NCBI GenBank assembly: GCA_039619475.1
Contig: CM077116.1
Span: 22,533,443-22,597,442, forward strand
Source of the DNA: Icerya purchasi
Taxonomy: Eukaryota; Arthropoda; Insecta; Hemiptera; Monophlebidae
Direction: 5' to 3'
DNA: 64,000 nucleotides
The position numbers and the translations under genes are program-made. Position 1 is the first letter of the stretch. Each line of letters begins with the position of its first letter. Positions 36,674 to 46,200 of this stretch are shown here, piece after piece. The notes below the pieces were generated by a model. That model was given only the letters and a program-made list of their open reading frames with translations, did not search any database and had not been told where the DNA came from.

Positions 36674-39536
36674 TGTTTTTGTTTTTCCGATCAGCAATAT
36701 TATTATAATTTGCCTTATTAATTATTGATGTTATATATGTAACCTCGATTAAACTTAATTATTCGTAACCTTAATTTTTTCACTTTTCGCAACTACGTTA
36801 CGCACGTTATACTGACGTAACGCATTGCACCTTATCAATGATATATGCGTTATATGTGTTTCGGTGGTTATTGTTGAAAATTCCGTTCAAGGATGAGCAA
36901 ATAATTTACATTTCGTTTAGCTGATCCGCCAAGTAAGTACTTGTAACACGTAATTGTTTAGATTAATGATAATTATGACGAATGTGTCCCCCCCCACCCC
37001 ACCCCCCACCCACCAGCGTTGATTACGTGTCATCACGATTGATTGTTGTCGACTTTTCCAACTTTTTCGCAAAGATTCCACAGAGAGCCGGCTGTACCGC
37101 CAACTTCACTTTAGCCTAGCCCAGAGCAGCATCCAACCGGCGACATGTGCCAGTACGCCGTGTGACTTTGATTTATTGCGCAGGTTGTAATTCGTTTTAA
37201 TTGCTGCACCTGATCATTTTAAATGTATGTCAGATTTGTTCCATATTGTTGCTGTAGTATTTCGGTCTTAATTCTGGATTCTTTTTAATCGTTTCAGCCG
37301 TTTCGGGCAGTATTTTCCTCCATTCAAGTGCTTCGCAAAGTTTCTATCGTTTTTGCTGAGTTTCTTTTGGTTTCATTTTTTTTTTTTTTTGAAAATAAAA
37401 AACTCATCTATTACGGAAAGTATCTATTGAAATGAAAACGAAGGGGGGAGGGCTTTCCGAGTGAAGCTGTTTATTTCTTATGTGAGGAAGAAATTTAGTG
37501 TATACAGTTTACGAATTCATCGTGTGAGTCGGTTTTTCAGTTCAGCGATTGCCTGAAAAGGCCTCGACGCTACGCGTAAATTTTATCTATTTAACGTTTC
37601 TCTGCAAACACCTTTGTAAAAATCTAAGCTTAAAAAAGTTTTTTTTTACCCCTCCCAGCCAGTAACTTTTAATGCATGTACTTCAGCAGAGTTACAAAAT
37701 ACTGATAGAATAGGCTTTTGACGACTATTTGATGGAACTTTCCACGGGTTGTACTCTCGAAGAGCACATGTGTCGTCTCGCCTGAACACGTTACGCTGTG
37801 CATACAACAAAAATCGCTAGTATGTCCGCTATGAAGGTGCAAGCTGATGAAATAACGCTTGTTGAACGTTGAACACGATCGATATATATATATATATATA
37901 TGTGCGTGTAAACGTATGGTGTACAATGTATTTATACCGTTACAACAATGTTGTAATTCGGCCCAGAGGTTAATTATGTTCGATTTTAAGCCGATCTTGT
38001 CTTCCGTGTATTTGACTCTTTTATATTTTCTTTAGGTTACGCGATGCAATTTTAGTACTAATTGTGTCGCATAAAAAGGGTACGATTATTAACGAATCGA
38101 ATGCGATCTGAAACTGCACAATGATTTTGGCGCATTGCAAAAGAAAAATTGCTATAAGCTGTCACGTGACATAATTTATTACGGAATAATTAAAAACCGG
38201 TGATTTTCAATTAAAAAATTGTACCTTTATTAATATTTCTATTACGTCGGGCACCTGATTAATTCTGCAAAGATGGATTTATAAAATTCTACCGAAGCAC
38301 TTTCATTTGTATTATTTATTTATTTTTCTTTTTCGAAATGGCTGTTAGAAATTACCACTATTTCACGGCAATAATTTAAATCAGAGGTTTTTGTTGTGGA
38401 CTCTCCTTATCGCATTATATGTTTATATGGCCTTCCGAATGTTAATGTAAAATTAAATTTTCCAAAAATAAATTAAATGTTACAGGGCCTCTTTTATCGA
38501 AATGAAGAAAAATAAGTAAATACTAGAGGAGAAGGGCTCAATGTCGTTACTTATTTTCTGCCTATTTCAGTGGCACCTATGCAGCATTGTCATTGTTAAT
38601 TATCGAATTTCCTTTTCGGTGTACGCATTTTAATTCTTCGGGCCGATTGATTAATTTTAAAATATTTCATAATTTCTACATTACAAAATAAAAATAGAAA
38701 CTAAGACCATGAAAAGTGTGGAATTTTTTTTTACATGGAGAGAGATAAACAAAATTTTATATTTGTATACTTTTTCGTGTATGCTTAAAATGTACATAAT
38801 AATAATAAAGCTGTATGTTTTTTCACTATTCCTTTGAACTTTTCTGGGTCGCCCCGGGTTAAAAATCGCCAATCTGCTTATCTCGTAAAGATTAATCACC
38901 CGCATATATGTATCGTTTGATCGAGCACCTCCGTAGTGAGATTTAATTTTGTTTATTTGGCCATTTCACAACGAAATATATAACTTCTGATTTAATTTTT
39001 TTATTTACACAATCAGCATTATTTTTACAAGCTTCTTACGGTTGAAATTTTTACTCTCCGTTTGTTAAAATTTAATTTTTTCTAATAAGGTGAAGAAAAC
39101 AAACAAAGAAAAAAAGATGTGGGATGCAAGGAAACATTAATCTTAAAGGATGGAAAAACTGAAAACAGTTTCTCTACTTCAGACGAAACGGAGTTTCTTT
39201 ATTCATTTTAAGTGTCGAATAAAAGCCAGAAAATTTATAAATAAATGAAAATTAAGTTATTAAAAATTTCTGATAAACTTTTTGTTATATACTCATTCAG
39301 AATAATGCAAAATCAAATCAACGGAATTTTGTCCTTTACAATGAGAGGTTACTGGTTTTGGCAAAATCCCATTTCGCTCTTGAAAGGCACCGAAATATCG
39401 CGCGACTTGGTAAATTTGTGGTCTCTCTTGTACATTTTTCGTGACGAGGCTGATTTGTTCAGGTGTGGTAAAACAGTGCACATAAAATAATAAAATTTCT
39501 GAAAACTGCATTATTTTTACATCTCTCTCTCTGTCT

Positions 39537-39577
<41 letters not shown>

Positions 39578-39905
39578 CCGTATCTGAGTCCCGCCCCCAA
39601 AATGTATGCGAAATAATAACTGCTTGAATTAAATGGACCGAAATTCAGAATAAATTTATTTCTTTTCAATTTTTGACAAAAGAAAAGAAAATTAAAATTT
39701 TTATGAATTCTATGGAAACGACTATTTTTTATGTTTTTATTGTAATGTTCAAATATTGCATATACAATAATTGACTACAAGGCTTTAGTGTACCATTTAT
39801 AAATGAATATATTTCATGATAATACACACACACACACATAAGTTTATATATGTATATATATAATTATAAAAATATTTTCGTACCCCCCTCCCTCTCCTCG
39901 AAATT

Positions 39906-39943
<38 letters not shown>
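36674..39943. other. AT-rich spacer
   Basis: Contains C-rich simple sequence at 36986-37015, a T run at 37377-37391, (TA)n at 37882-37901, (TA)n at 39540-39574, (CA)n near 39826-39838 and (GT)n(TA)n at 39906-39943. No gene recognised, including the overlapping 72- and 81-codon frames near 39.25-39.5 kb. Confidence 0.5.
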
Positions 39944-39984
39944 CAAGGTGTTCTGAAACTAATTCTGGAAATTTGTTTTACGCT

Positions 39985-40193
39985 ATAAAGCTCGTAAAAA
40001 TGAACAAAAAAGTCCTAAGGAAAAAATCATTTGAGCGAACAATTAATTAGTTATAATTTATTTAATTATGTAATTTAAATGATTTTTTTTTTTTTTTTTT
40101 TTTTTGATGAAATATTTTATAAAATGAAAAGAAAATGAATATTGAAAAGAAGCAAAATACGTATTAAATTTAGTCGTAAATGTATAGTCAACA
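39985..40193. repeat. Left terminal inverted repeat of the mariner-type element
   Basis: Reverse-complement partner of 41324-41534. A T23-type run (about 40083-40105) interrupts the similarity in the middle; both flanking blocks align well. Confidence 0.85.
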
Positions 40194-40214
40194 ATGATTT
40201 ATCAATGGCCTAGA

Positions 40215-41139
40215 GCACAATATGTTGACTATTCAATCGGTCCGAGGTGCCCTATCCATCTGTCCGGGAGGACTATCCAAATGTCTTCTTACAACCCTTT
40301 TGTTGTGTGTCGATGCTCCATCGTGTTAAAACAGCATATCTAGTCTAGTTGGCAGAGGAATATCCTCTAATAAACCAGGCAAATCATTTTGAAGAAACTC
40401 GAATTATGCTACACCGATCAGTCTCTGTGGCAAAAAGAGGGTCCAATCTGAATTACAAAATTAATTATCAAATAAAAAAAATTAATGTTTTACGAAATAA
40501 GGGTAATAGAATAAAATGTCATGATGGTAGCTGAACGGATCAGCGATATTGAAATATTGTTTCTCGTGTTAAATTTGGGTTTTGTCGCCCCAAAACTAAT
40601 ACTTACGTAGTTCAGCATTTCGTTTTTCGTGAATGTGCATTAGTCAGTCGACAAAATATTTTTTTTTTTAATTTTCCTTCTGACGAACTTGCGCCAAAAT
40701 TACAGCCAAAAGTTTTTTCATGGCTCAAAATCACGTTGCAAGAGCTCTTGCACACGATAGTAATGATACGGGTGCTTACCAGTATCTTTAATTATAGCAT
40801 GCACTCTGCTCGGTGTTACTACACCAGCTTGACGAGCAACGTTCCGCACAGATGTAGTCGGATCATCGGTAAACAATTCTTCGATCCTCTCTTCAATGGC
40901 TGGCACAAGTACATTGCGGGGACGGCCCGTGTCACCATGAAACTGAGGTACGCTACCAGTGTCCACAAAACGCTGGTGCCCTGCACCAAACGTTTGTGGA
41001 TTGGCCTACGGCGATTCGACCAACGCGCAGCGTATAAGCGAGACGCTTCTTCGAGGTTGTCATTATCTAAGTAATAATAGTGCACCATTTGCGTGTATTC
41101 CTCGATCGTAAAACGGCTACGTTCGCAACGGGTTGCCAT
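40215..41139 (-). pseudogene. Mariner-superfamily transposase with DUF4817-type HTH, decayed
   Basis: Translation from the ATG at 41139 gives FTIEEYTQMVHYYYLDN then ASRLYAARWSNRRRPIH, the insect/crustacean DUF4817 helix-turn-helix ('MHYYYG.A.GN..EA.RLY...FPNRR.P.H'). After a frameshift a second frame continues QFHGDTGRPRNVLVPAIEE, TSVRNVARQAGVVTPSRVHA and HPYHYYRVQELLQRDFEP, the second HTH and linker ('GRPR', 'HPYHLQRVQ.L.PRD'). Catalytic pieces follow: LSTD-stop-CTFTKNEMLNY (first Asp near 40645) and HDGASTHNKRVVRRHLD (second Asp near 40320; 'QQDGAP.H'). The third acidic residue would lie near the left repeat and is not visible. Several stops and shifts make it inactive. Family level is well supported by collinear motifs. 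Confidence 0.85.
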
Positions 41140-41323
41140 TGTGATTACAGTCGCACTGATGGAAAAATTTGCCACAGCTAGCTTTTAAAGCGATGATTGT
41201 ATTTTGTTTCTTGTGTTTATAAAACAGCAAAGAAAAACAAATGAATATTGAGGCTACATTGTGATAAAATGCATGTACCGCTGATTTGAAAAAATGCGAC
41301 GAATTGGGTTGAATTTTTACTTA

Positions 41324-41531
41324 GTTGACTATACACTTTCGACTAAATTTAATACATATTTTACTTCTTTTCAATATTTATTTTATTTTTATTTCATAAC
41401 ATATTGAATCATAAAAAAATATATATTTATTTTTTTATTACAATGAATTAATTAAATTAATTATAACTAATTAATTGTTCACCCAAATGATTTTTCCCTC
41501 AGGACTTTTTTGTTCATTTTGACGAGCTTTT

Positions 41532-41534
<3 letters not shown>
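41324..41534. repeat. Right terminal inverted repeat of the mariner-type element
   Basis: Inverted partner of 39985-40193. Ends in GACGAGCTTTTATA and passes directly into (TA)n (about 41537-41576). Confidence 0.85.
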
Positions 41535-41579
<45 letters not shown>

Positions 41580-41603
41580 GTAATGTATATATGTAAATTG
41601 AGT

Positions 41604-41619
41604 TACATTAATATTCGGA
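41604..41619. repeat. Left inverted terminal repeat of the Tc1 element
   Basis: TACATTAATATTCGGA, exact inverse of 43036-43051. Confidence 0.9.
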
Positions 41620-41880
41620 TATTGTGTAAGGAAACGAATTTTCGTTCATAAACAAAAAAAATGAAACTTTGTTTAGAAAATTTCTTCGTAAACATATAAA
41701 AGAAACCTTCTTGAAGACATAATGTAAAAGAAATTACAGAATGCAAAAAAGTTACACAGCCTCGATAGAAAAAAAAAAACAAAAATCACAAATTTACCCG
41801 TTAGATTAATATTCGGACTTCCAAAAAAACAACACGTATAATGCACGACAAATATGTAAAATACATTGAGAGAAGTAAAT

Positions 41881-42830
41881 TTAATATTTAGTAGTGAAAC
41901 CCTTACCTTTAATGACGGCAGTTAAACGGCGCGGCATCGAATGAATTGAATTTCTGAGGTAGTTTGACGGAAGTTTGTTCTTTGAGATGAGCTTTACTCG
42001 TAATTGGATTTTCGCGAATTCTGATAGTTCCATACATTTTCAGTAGAATTAATATCTAGAGACTGAGGGGGCGTGTCAAACACTTAGGGCAGTTATAAAG
42101 GAGCCATTCTTGCGTCCGATGGACTTTGTGTTTGGGGTCATAATCTAGATAAAATTTAAAAATCGAAAAAAACCTTAACTTCTCGGCACTCTGGCAAAAG
42201 TTGGTCCTTAAGATGTCAATGTACGTATCACTGTTCATCTTTCCTTCGATTAAAACCAATACGTCGATCCCTTGTGCAGAGAAATAGCCCCAGACTATAA
42301 CATTCCGCCTCCGTATTTCACGGTCCCATTTACGTGTTTACGTTCGAACTCTGTGTTTGGTTTTCGCCAGACTTTGTTCTTTACATCGCTGCCAAAAATA
42401 TTATATTTTAACTCATCAGTGAAAATTACATCATCCCAGTATTTTTCATCGACTAAAAGATATCTTCACCCAAACTCTAGACGTTTTTCCTGGTTAACTT
42501 TACTGATGAATGGTTTACTTCTACAAGTTCGTGAATTACAGCCATACTTTCGAATAAGTCTACGAATCGTTTGTGCTGAAATATTTCTGTCATTCCTTGC
42601 ATTTATCTCTGTGGTTAATTTAGTCGCACTTACTTTTAGATTTTTGACTACTTTTCGCATGATGAACCGCTTATCTTTCTCTGAAATTTTTTCAGGTTGT
42701 CCTTTTCGAGGAATCGAATCAATTCTATCTTGTACGAAGCGTCAAATGTACTTTTTGGCAGGTATTATAAAATAGAAGCTATTTTACCATCAGGCATTCC
42801 TTTCGTACGAATTAAAGATAACTAATTGTC
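41881..42830 (-). pseudogene. Tc1-family transposase (DD34D-like), frameshifted
   Basis: Nearly complete but broken. N-terminal HTH: GMPDGKIASIL-stop-YLPKST ('G.S...IA..L..PKST'), then IPRKGQPEKISEKDKRFIMR ('GRP......RLI.R.V..N') and LKVSATKLTTEINARND. Catalytic core: VIFTDELKYNIFGSD (first Asp), VWRKPNTEFERKHVNGTVKY, GGGML and WGYFSAQGIDVLVLIEGKMN, LDYDPKHK (second Asp), and after a frameshift PQSLDINSTENVW (third acidic position of 'SPDLNPIENVW'). C-terminus MPRRLTAVIKGKGFTTKY with stop TAA at 41883-41881, a standard Tc1 ending. All three catalytic Asp codons are still present, but at least two frameshifts and internal stops separate them. Confidence 0.93.
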
Positions 42831-43035
42831 GAACCTCCAACGATGAATTTATCGATTTTTGGTCCATCCCCCCCCCCCTCCCCGAAATTTACTTAAAACA
42901 CTTTGTTAAATTACGTTTCTACGAACGAAACGTTGCATCAAATTCGTAGTGATGTCATGCAGTGGCATATTTCTCACGTTACGCGTGCACTGGGGATAAC
43001 CCAGAAACTGGTTTTCCGACAGTACTTTCGATGTC

Positions 43036-43051
43036 TCCGAATATTAATGTA
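43036..43051. repeat. Right inverted terminal repeat of the Tc1 element
   Basis: TCCGAATATTAATGTA, exact inverse of 41604-41619. Confidence 0.9.
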
Positions 43052-43496
43052 ACGTTCGATTTTCTTTTTTTCTTTTTCTTTTTTCAAATTTTCTATTGTG
43101 ACGACTATCTAGTCTTTAACAATAACGGCGATGTTCGACCATATACATTATTTTTCGACGTTTAAGCCGCCTTGTATCCTCAAAGTTGTCGAGGAGTTGT
43201 ATGACTTCGGCATTAAAGGAAAACAACGATTAACTTGAACGAGATTACCAATAAAAACGCATTGAAGCCACTTCGGGGGAGGGGAGCATCTTTAAACATA
43301 TACACAATTTCAATTAGCTACTTCAGAAGAAATTTAACCTCGAAAACTATTCGTTACCTAGAAGACAAAATCGTTAACTCTTTAATAAAAGGCAATCGTT
43401 GTACTATTTCAAATGCTTTTTTACAGTGCCCTCCCCGACGTACTCTATATTTTACTAAAGAAAGATGCAACACTAGTTGCGACATAATGGAAAAAT
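43052..43496. other. Spacer between Tc1 element and fold-back element
   Basis: T-rich run at 43064-43085. A 105-codon plus frame (43235-43552) enters the fold-back arm and shows no known motif. Confidence 0.5.
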
Positions 43497-44486
43497 CCAG
43501 AAAAGCGCGAAAGATGACGTATGTCCTTTTCTTGACGACGCGAGTATCATAGTTAAAAATTTTGAACAAGGTGAACATCCTCGTATATTTTTCTAGTTTG
43601 GAGCATCCGAGTTTCCAACGTCAAAATTAGGTCCCTGGGGCGTAGAATACTCGAAATTTTTGGAAAAAAATGCTTTTCAGTCATGTGATATATCAAATGG
43701 GAGATCACTATTTGTCGCGAACGAACCCGTTTATCATTTCCTTAACGAAATTTTCGAAATGGCGATAATTTCAAAAAATCGCAAAAAATTACGTTTCTCT
43801 TACTCTTTGCAGCGGGAAAATCAGATTTCTTCGAATTTAGTATTACGTAAATATAAATATTATGGTTACCGTTAACTTACATACGGAGTAACCCTGAGCC
43901 CACGGAACATCAAGCTTGGCTGGACTTGTTTTATGGTATCCATTACAAAATTCCCATTGACGTATATTATTATGCGTTTGGTTTTTTCCCATCCACACCC
44001 ACACACATACCGCTCCGCCACCGCCACTTCTTTTTCTAATCATGAAATCGATATGCTGTTTTTAAATTTGTTTATTGAGTTAATATCCCTGTATGTTAAA
44101 TTAACGATAACTATAATTTAAATTTACATAATACTAAATTCAAAAAAAAAAAAAAAAAAATGATTTTTCCCGTTATAAAAAGGAAGAAGAACGTAATTTT
44201 TCGCGATTTTTTGAAATTATTGCCATCTCGAAAATTTCGTTAAGAAAATGAAATACGGCTCCGTTCCCGACAAATAGCGCCTCTTAATCGATATATCACA
44301 TGCCCGAGAAAAATTTTTTTTCTTACAAACTTCGAGTATCCCGCGCCCCAGGGGATTAATTTTGACGTTGGAAACCCGGACGCTACACACTAGAAAAATA
44401 TACGGGGATGTACGTACACATTTTTAATTTTGTTCAAAATTTCTAACTATGATACAAGCGTCGTCAAGAAACATCTTTCGCGCTAT
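43497..44486. mobile_element. Fold-back element of about 1 kb with arms of about 385 bp
   Basis: Left arm 43497-43878 and right arm 44097-44486 are long imperfect inverted repeats. Matching landmarks include CGCGAAAGATG, CTTGACGACGC, TATCATAGTTA, TTTTGAACAA, TATATTTTTCTAGT, TTTCCAACGTCAAAATTA, CATGTGATATATC, TTAACGAAATTTTCGA, AATAATTTCAAAAAATCGC and GAATTTAGTATTA (left orientation). The spacer is about 218 bases. No transposase is encoded. The right arm is followed by two further degenerate copies of part of the same unit, so the element is not a simple two-armed hairpin. Origin (MITE, Foldback-type or inverted duplication of a satellite-like unit) is open. Confidence 0.82.
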
Positions 44487-44830
44487 TTTGAACTTTTCGT
44501 CAACTTCAAAACTTTCGTCAAGGAAATGAATTATGGTTTCGTTCCCATCAAATAGCGGTCTTTCCAACAATACATCTCATGTCCGGGGCAAAAAAATATT
44601 TTTTCCAAAATTTCGAGCTCCCGGGGGGCCCCGAAAGTCTGGGAGACGCGTCCTTTTTCGCGCTTTTTTGAACTTTTCGGCAACTTTGAAAGTTTCGTTA
44701 AGGAAATGACTTATGATTTCGTTTCCGACAATTAGCAAGCTTTCCAACAATGTATCACGTGCCCGAAAAAAAAATATTTTTTTCAAAATTTTTGAGCTTT
44801 TGGCGCCCTAGAGGTCTGCATATAAAGTTG
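44487..44830. repeat. Two more degenerate copies of the fold-back arm sub-unit, in tandem
   Basis: At about 44470-44650 and 44650-44830 the order 'TTTCGCGCT-TTTTGAACTTTTCG-CAACTT-AAGGAAATGA-TTCGTT-CCAACAAT-CATGTCC/CGTGCCC-AAAATTT-GAGCT' repeats with a period of about 175-180 bases, in the same orientation as the right arm of the fold-back element. A GC-rich block (GAGCTCCCGGGGGGCCCCGA) sits at about 44618-44637. Confidence 0.75.
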
Positions 44831-45451
44831 TACGCTTGGCTATATTTTTCTCCTATGAAGCTGTCCGTTCGCTCTCGCTTGTTCACCTACTCAGTTAATT
44901 TTTTTTTAATATAAAACTTACTACTAATTTATGACTAAAAAGTTTAAAAAAGCGGTGTAAACCTATATATTAAAAATAAAACGCATTAAAAACTGTAAGC
45001 GTCTTCTTGCAACCATCGGCTAACAGTCTGTAATTAGCTGATTTTGTTAGATTTTTTTTTTTTTTTTTTTATGAATGGAAGAAAAAATCCTCTAGATATG
45101 TCAACATAACTTTAAAAAATATTTAAAAAATAATAAAACCTATATACATGAAAAATAAATTTGTTCCTTTCTACAATCGGCCAGCGGCGACGGCCCCCAT
45201 TTGACCGATTTAGAGAAAAAATTACTCTGCTGTATTTTAAGATGCAAAATAAAAACCAAAAAGTGAATAAAAAGTAACTTAACAGAATGAAAAAAATGAA
45301 ATTATCATACAATTTACTGGCTGATGTACGGTTGGCTTTTTCCTTAAAGACAGCTATCATAAAAATGTTTATCGTATGAAGTTGGTATTCGTTCGTAGAA
45401 AGTAATGTGATTTCCGTAAATATTTGTTTATATTTTGATTTAATTGTAATA
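44831..45451. other. AT-rich spacer upstream of the OTU fragment
   Basis: T20-type run at 45052-45070. Two stretches (about 44955-45050 and 45125-45220) share AAACCTATATA and ATCGGC landmarks and may be weak direct repeats. Nothing coding. Confidence 0.45.
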
Positions 45452-45890
45452 ATTCCTATTTTAGGAGGCGGTAATTGTTTATTTCGTGCAATTTATTATT
45501 TTTTATATCAAAATGACAGCTATCATCGTCAAATTCGATTACAAGTAATTTACAAAATTAAGTGTGACTAGGAACATTATAAGGATTTCATTATCGATAA
45601 ATCTTCATATAGATTACCCCAATAATCAGTGCAGCTGAATATGACAATTTGATATCTTTAAATGTGAATATGCTGTTGGTCACAGTGAGTTACAATGTAT
45701 AAGTCAATTGTGTCCTAGCTATTCATTTAAAGTCTGGATGAATGATAATCACAGTTTCGTCTATGGTAAAGGTAATGCCGTTTGAAATTTATTATTTTCT
45801 GGTAATGTTGATGCTGGACATTTTAATGTTTTACAATTTGGTTCCGTCACATCAAATACTATTAATATCGACACTGGATGGCGATTATTC
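45452..45890 (+). pseudogene. OTU-type cysteine protease domain fragment, broken
   Basis: Plus-strand translation gives ILGGGNCLFRAIYYFLYQND then SYHRQIRLQVIYKI (45452-45559), the OTU opening 'GDGNC(L/F)FRA.S..LY......H..IR..V...I'. The catalytic Cys is kept, while the Asp of the usual DGNC is Gly. After stops and a shift: ISAAEYDNLISLN, EYAVGHSELQCISQL (the 'WG...EL.A.S' block) and YSFKVWMNDNHSFVYGKGNA, then one in-frame stop, NLLFSGNVDAGHFNVLQFG, which holds the catalytic His ('GH(Y/F)..L'). Order and spacing fit one complete OTU deubiquitinase-like domain of about 140 residues. No partner domain (RT, transposase, gag) is recognisable within 1 kb on either side. Source element or gene is unknown. 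Confidence 0.7.
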
Positions 45891-45944
45891 TTTCGTTTCA
45901 TGGAGCTTTAAGGTGGTTTTTACTTTTGTTTTTCATTTGGGTGT

Positions 45945-46200
45945 TGTGGGCGCTGTTAACTCAATCGTGGACGTGATACTGCATATAGATGTAACTTTCC
46001 TTTCCCCATTATGAGCACTGTTAACTGTAACCATAGTGTAGCACGGTTACCCTTCTTTTGATTCTCATTAAACATTGCGTGAGCGCTATTAACTCAGATG
46101 TGGACATAGTATTTTATAATGATTCTTTATTGCACTCCGCCAGGCACTGTGAACGCTATTAACTCAGGTTTGGCCATGAAATAGCTTTTTGAACAATTAT
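45945..46200 (+). repeat. Degenerate tandem repeat, unit about 64-70 bp, four copies
   Basis: The block GAGCGCTATTAACTCAG recurs with changes at about 45949, 46013, 46081 and 46151 (variants GCGCTGTTAACTCA, GCACTGTTAACTG, GCGCTATTAACTCAG, ACGCTATTAACTCAG), each usually followed by a TGTGGACAT-like stretch. It directly follows the OTU fragment. In translation the block reads (A/T)VN in several copies, so it could derive from a repetitive protein tail. Confidence 0.6.

Larger units (their letters stand above)
39944..41534 (-). mobile_element. Mariner-type DNA transposon with long imperfect terminal inverted repeats
   Basis: A 1.6-kb element inserted in (TA)n. Its left end is CAAGGTGTTCTGAAACTAAT (39944-39963). 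From 39985 the left arm AAAGCTCGTAAAAATGAACA to GTATAGTCAAC (about 40193) is repeated inverted at about 41324-41534, with long matching blocks (GAACAAAAAAGTCCT; CAATTAATTAGTTATAAT; ATTGAAAAGAAG; TATTAAATTTAGTCG). The first 41 bases of the left tip have no partner on the right, where the arm runs straight into TA repeats, so the right tip has been lost or overwritten. A broken transposase lies between the arms on the minus strand. TA flanks suit the TA target of the Tc1/mariner superfamily. Confidence 0.88.
41604..43051 (-). mobile_element. Tc1-type DNA transposon with TACATTAATATTCGGA ends
   Basis: Left end TACATTAATATTCGGA (41604-41619) and right end TCCGAATATTAATGTA (43036-43051) are exact 16-bp inverted repeats that start and end with TA, as expected from TA target duplication. 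Length is 1448 bp, close to a full-length Tc1 element. A further copy of ATTAATATTCGGA occurs in direct orientation inside the left end (about 41807-41819), resembling the paired binding sites of IR/DR-type Tc1 elements; no equivalent inner site was seen on the right. A broken transposase fills the interior on minus. It starts only 70 bases from the mariner element, across a shared (TA)n tract. Confidence 0.9.

Noticed and set aside
40736..41074. Plus-strand 112-codon ORF
   Set aside because: Antisense of the mariner-type transposase.
42272..42775. Plus-strand 167-codon ORF
   Set aside because: Antisense of the Tc1 transposase; the minus strand carries all the family motifs.
42380..42950. 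Longer (about 100 bp) inverted repeats for the Tc1 element
   Set aside because: Beyond the exact 16 bp the two ends align only loosely around C runs and A runs.
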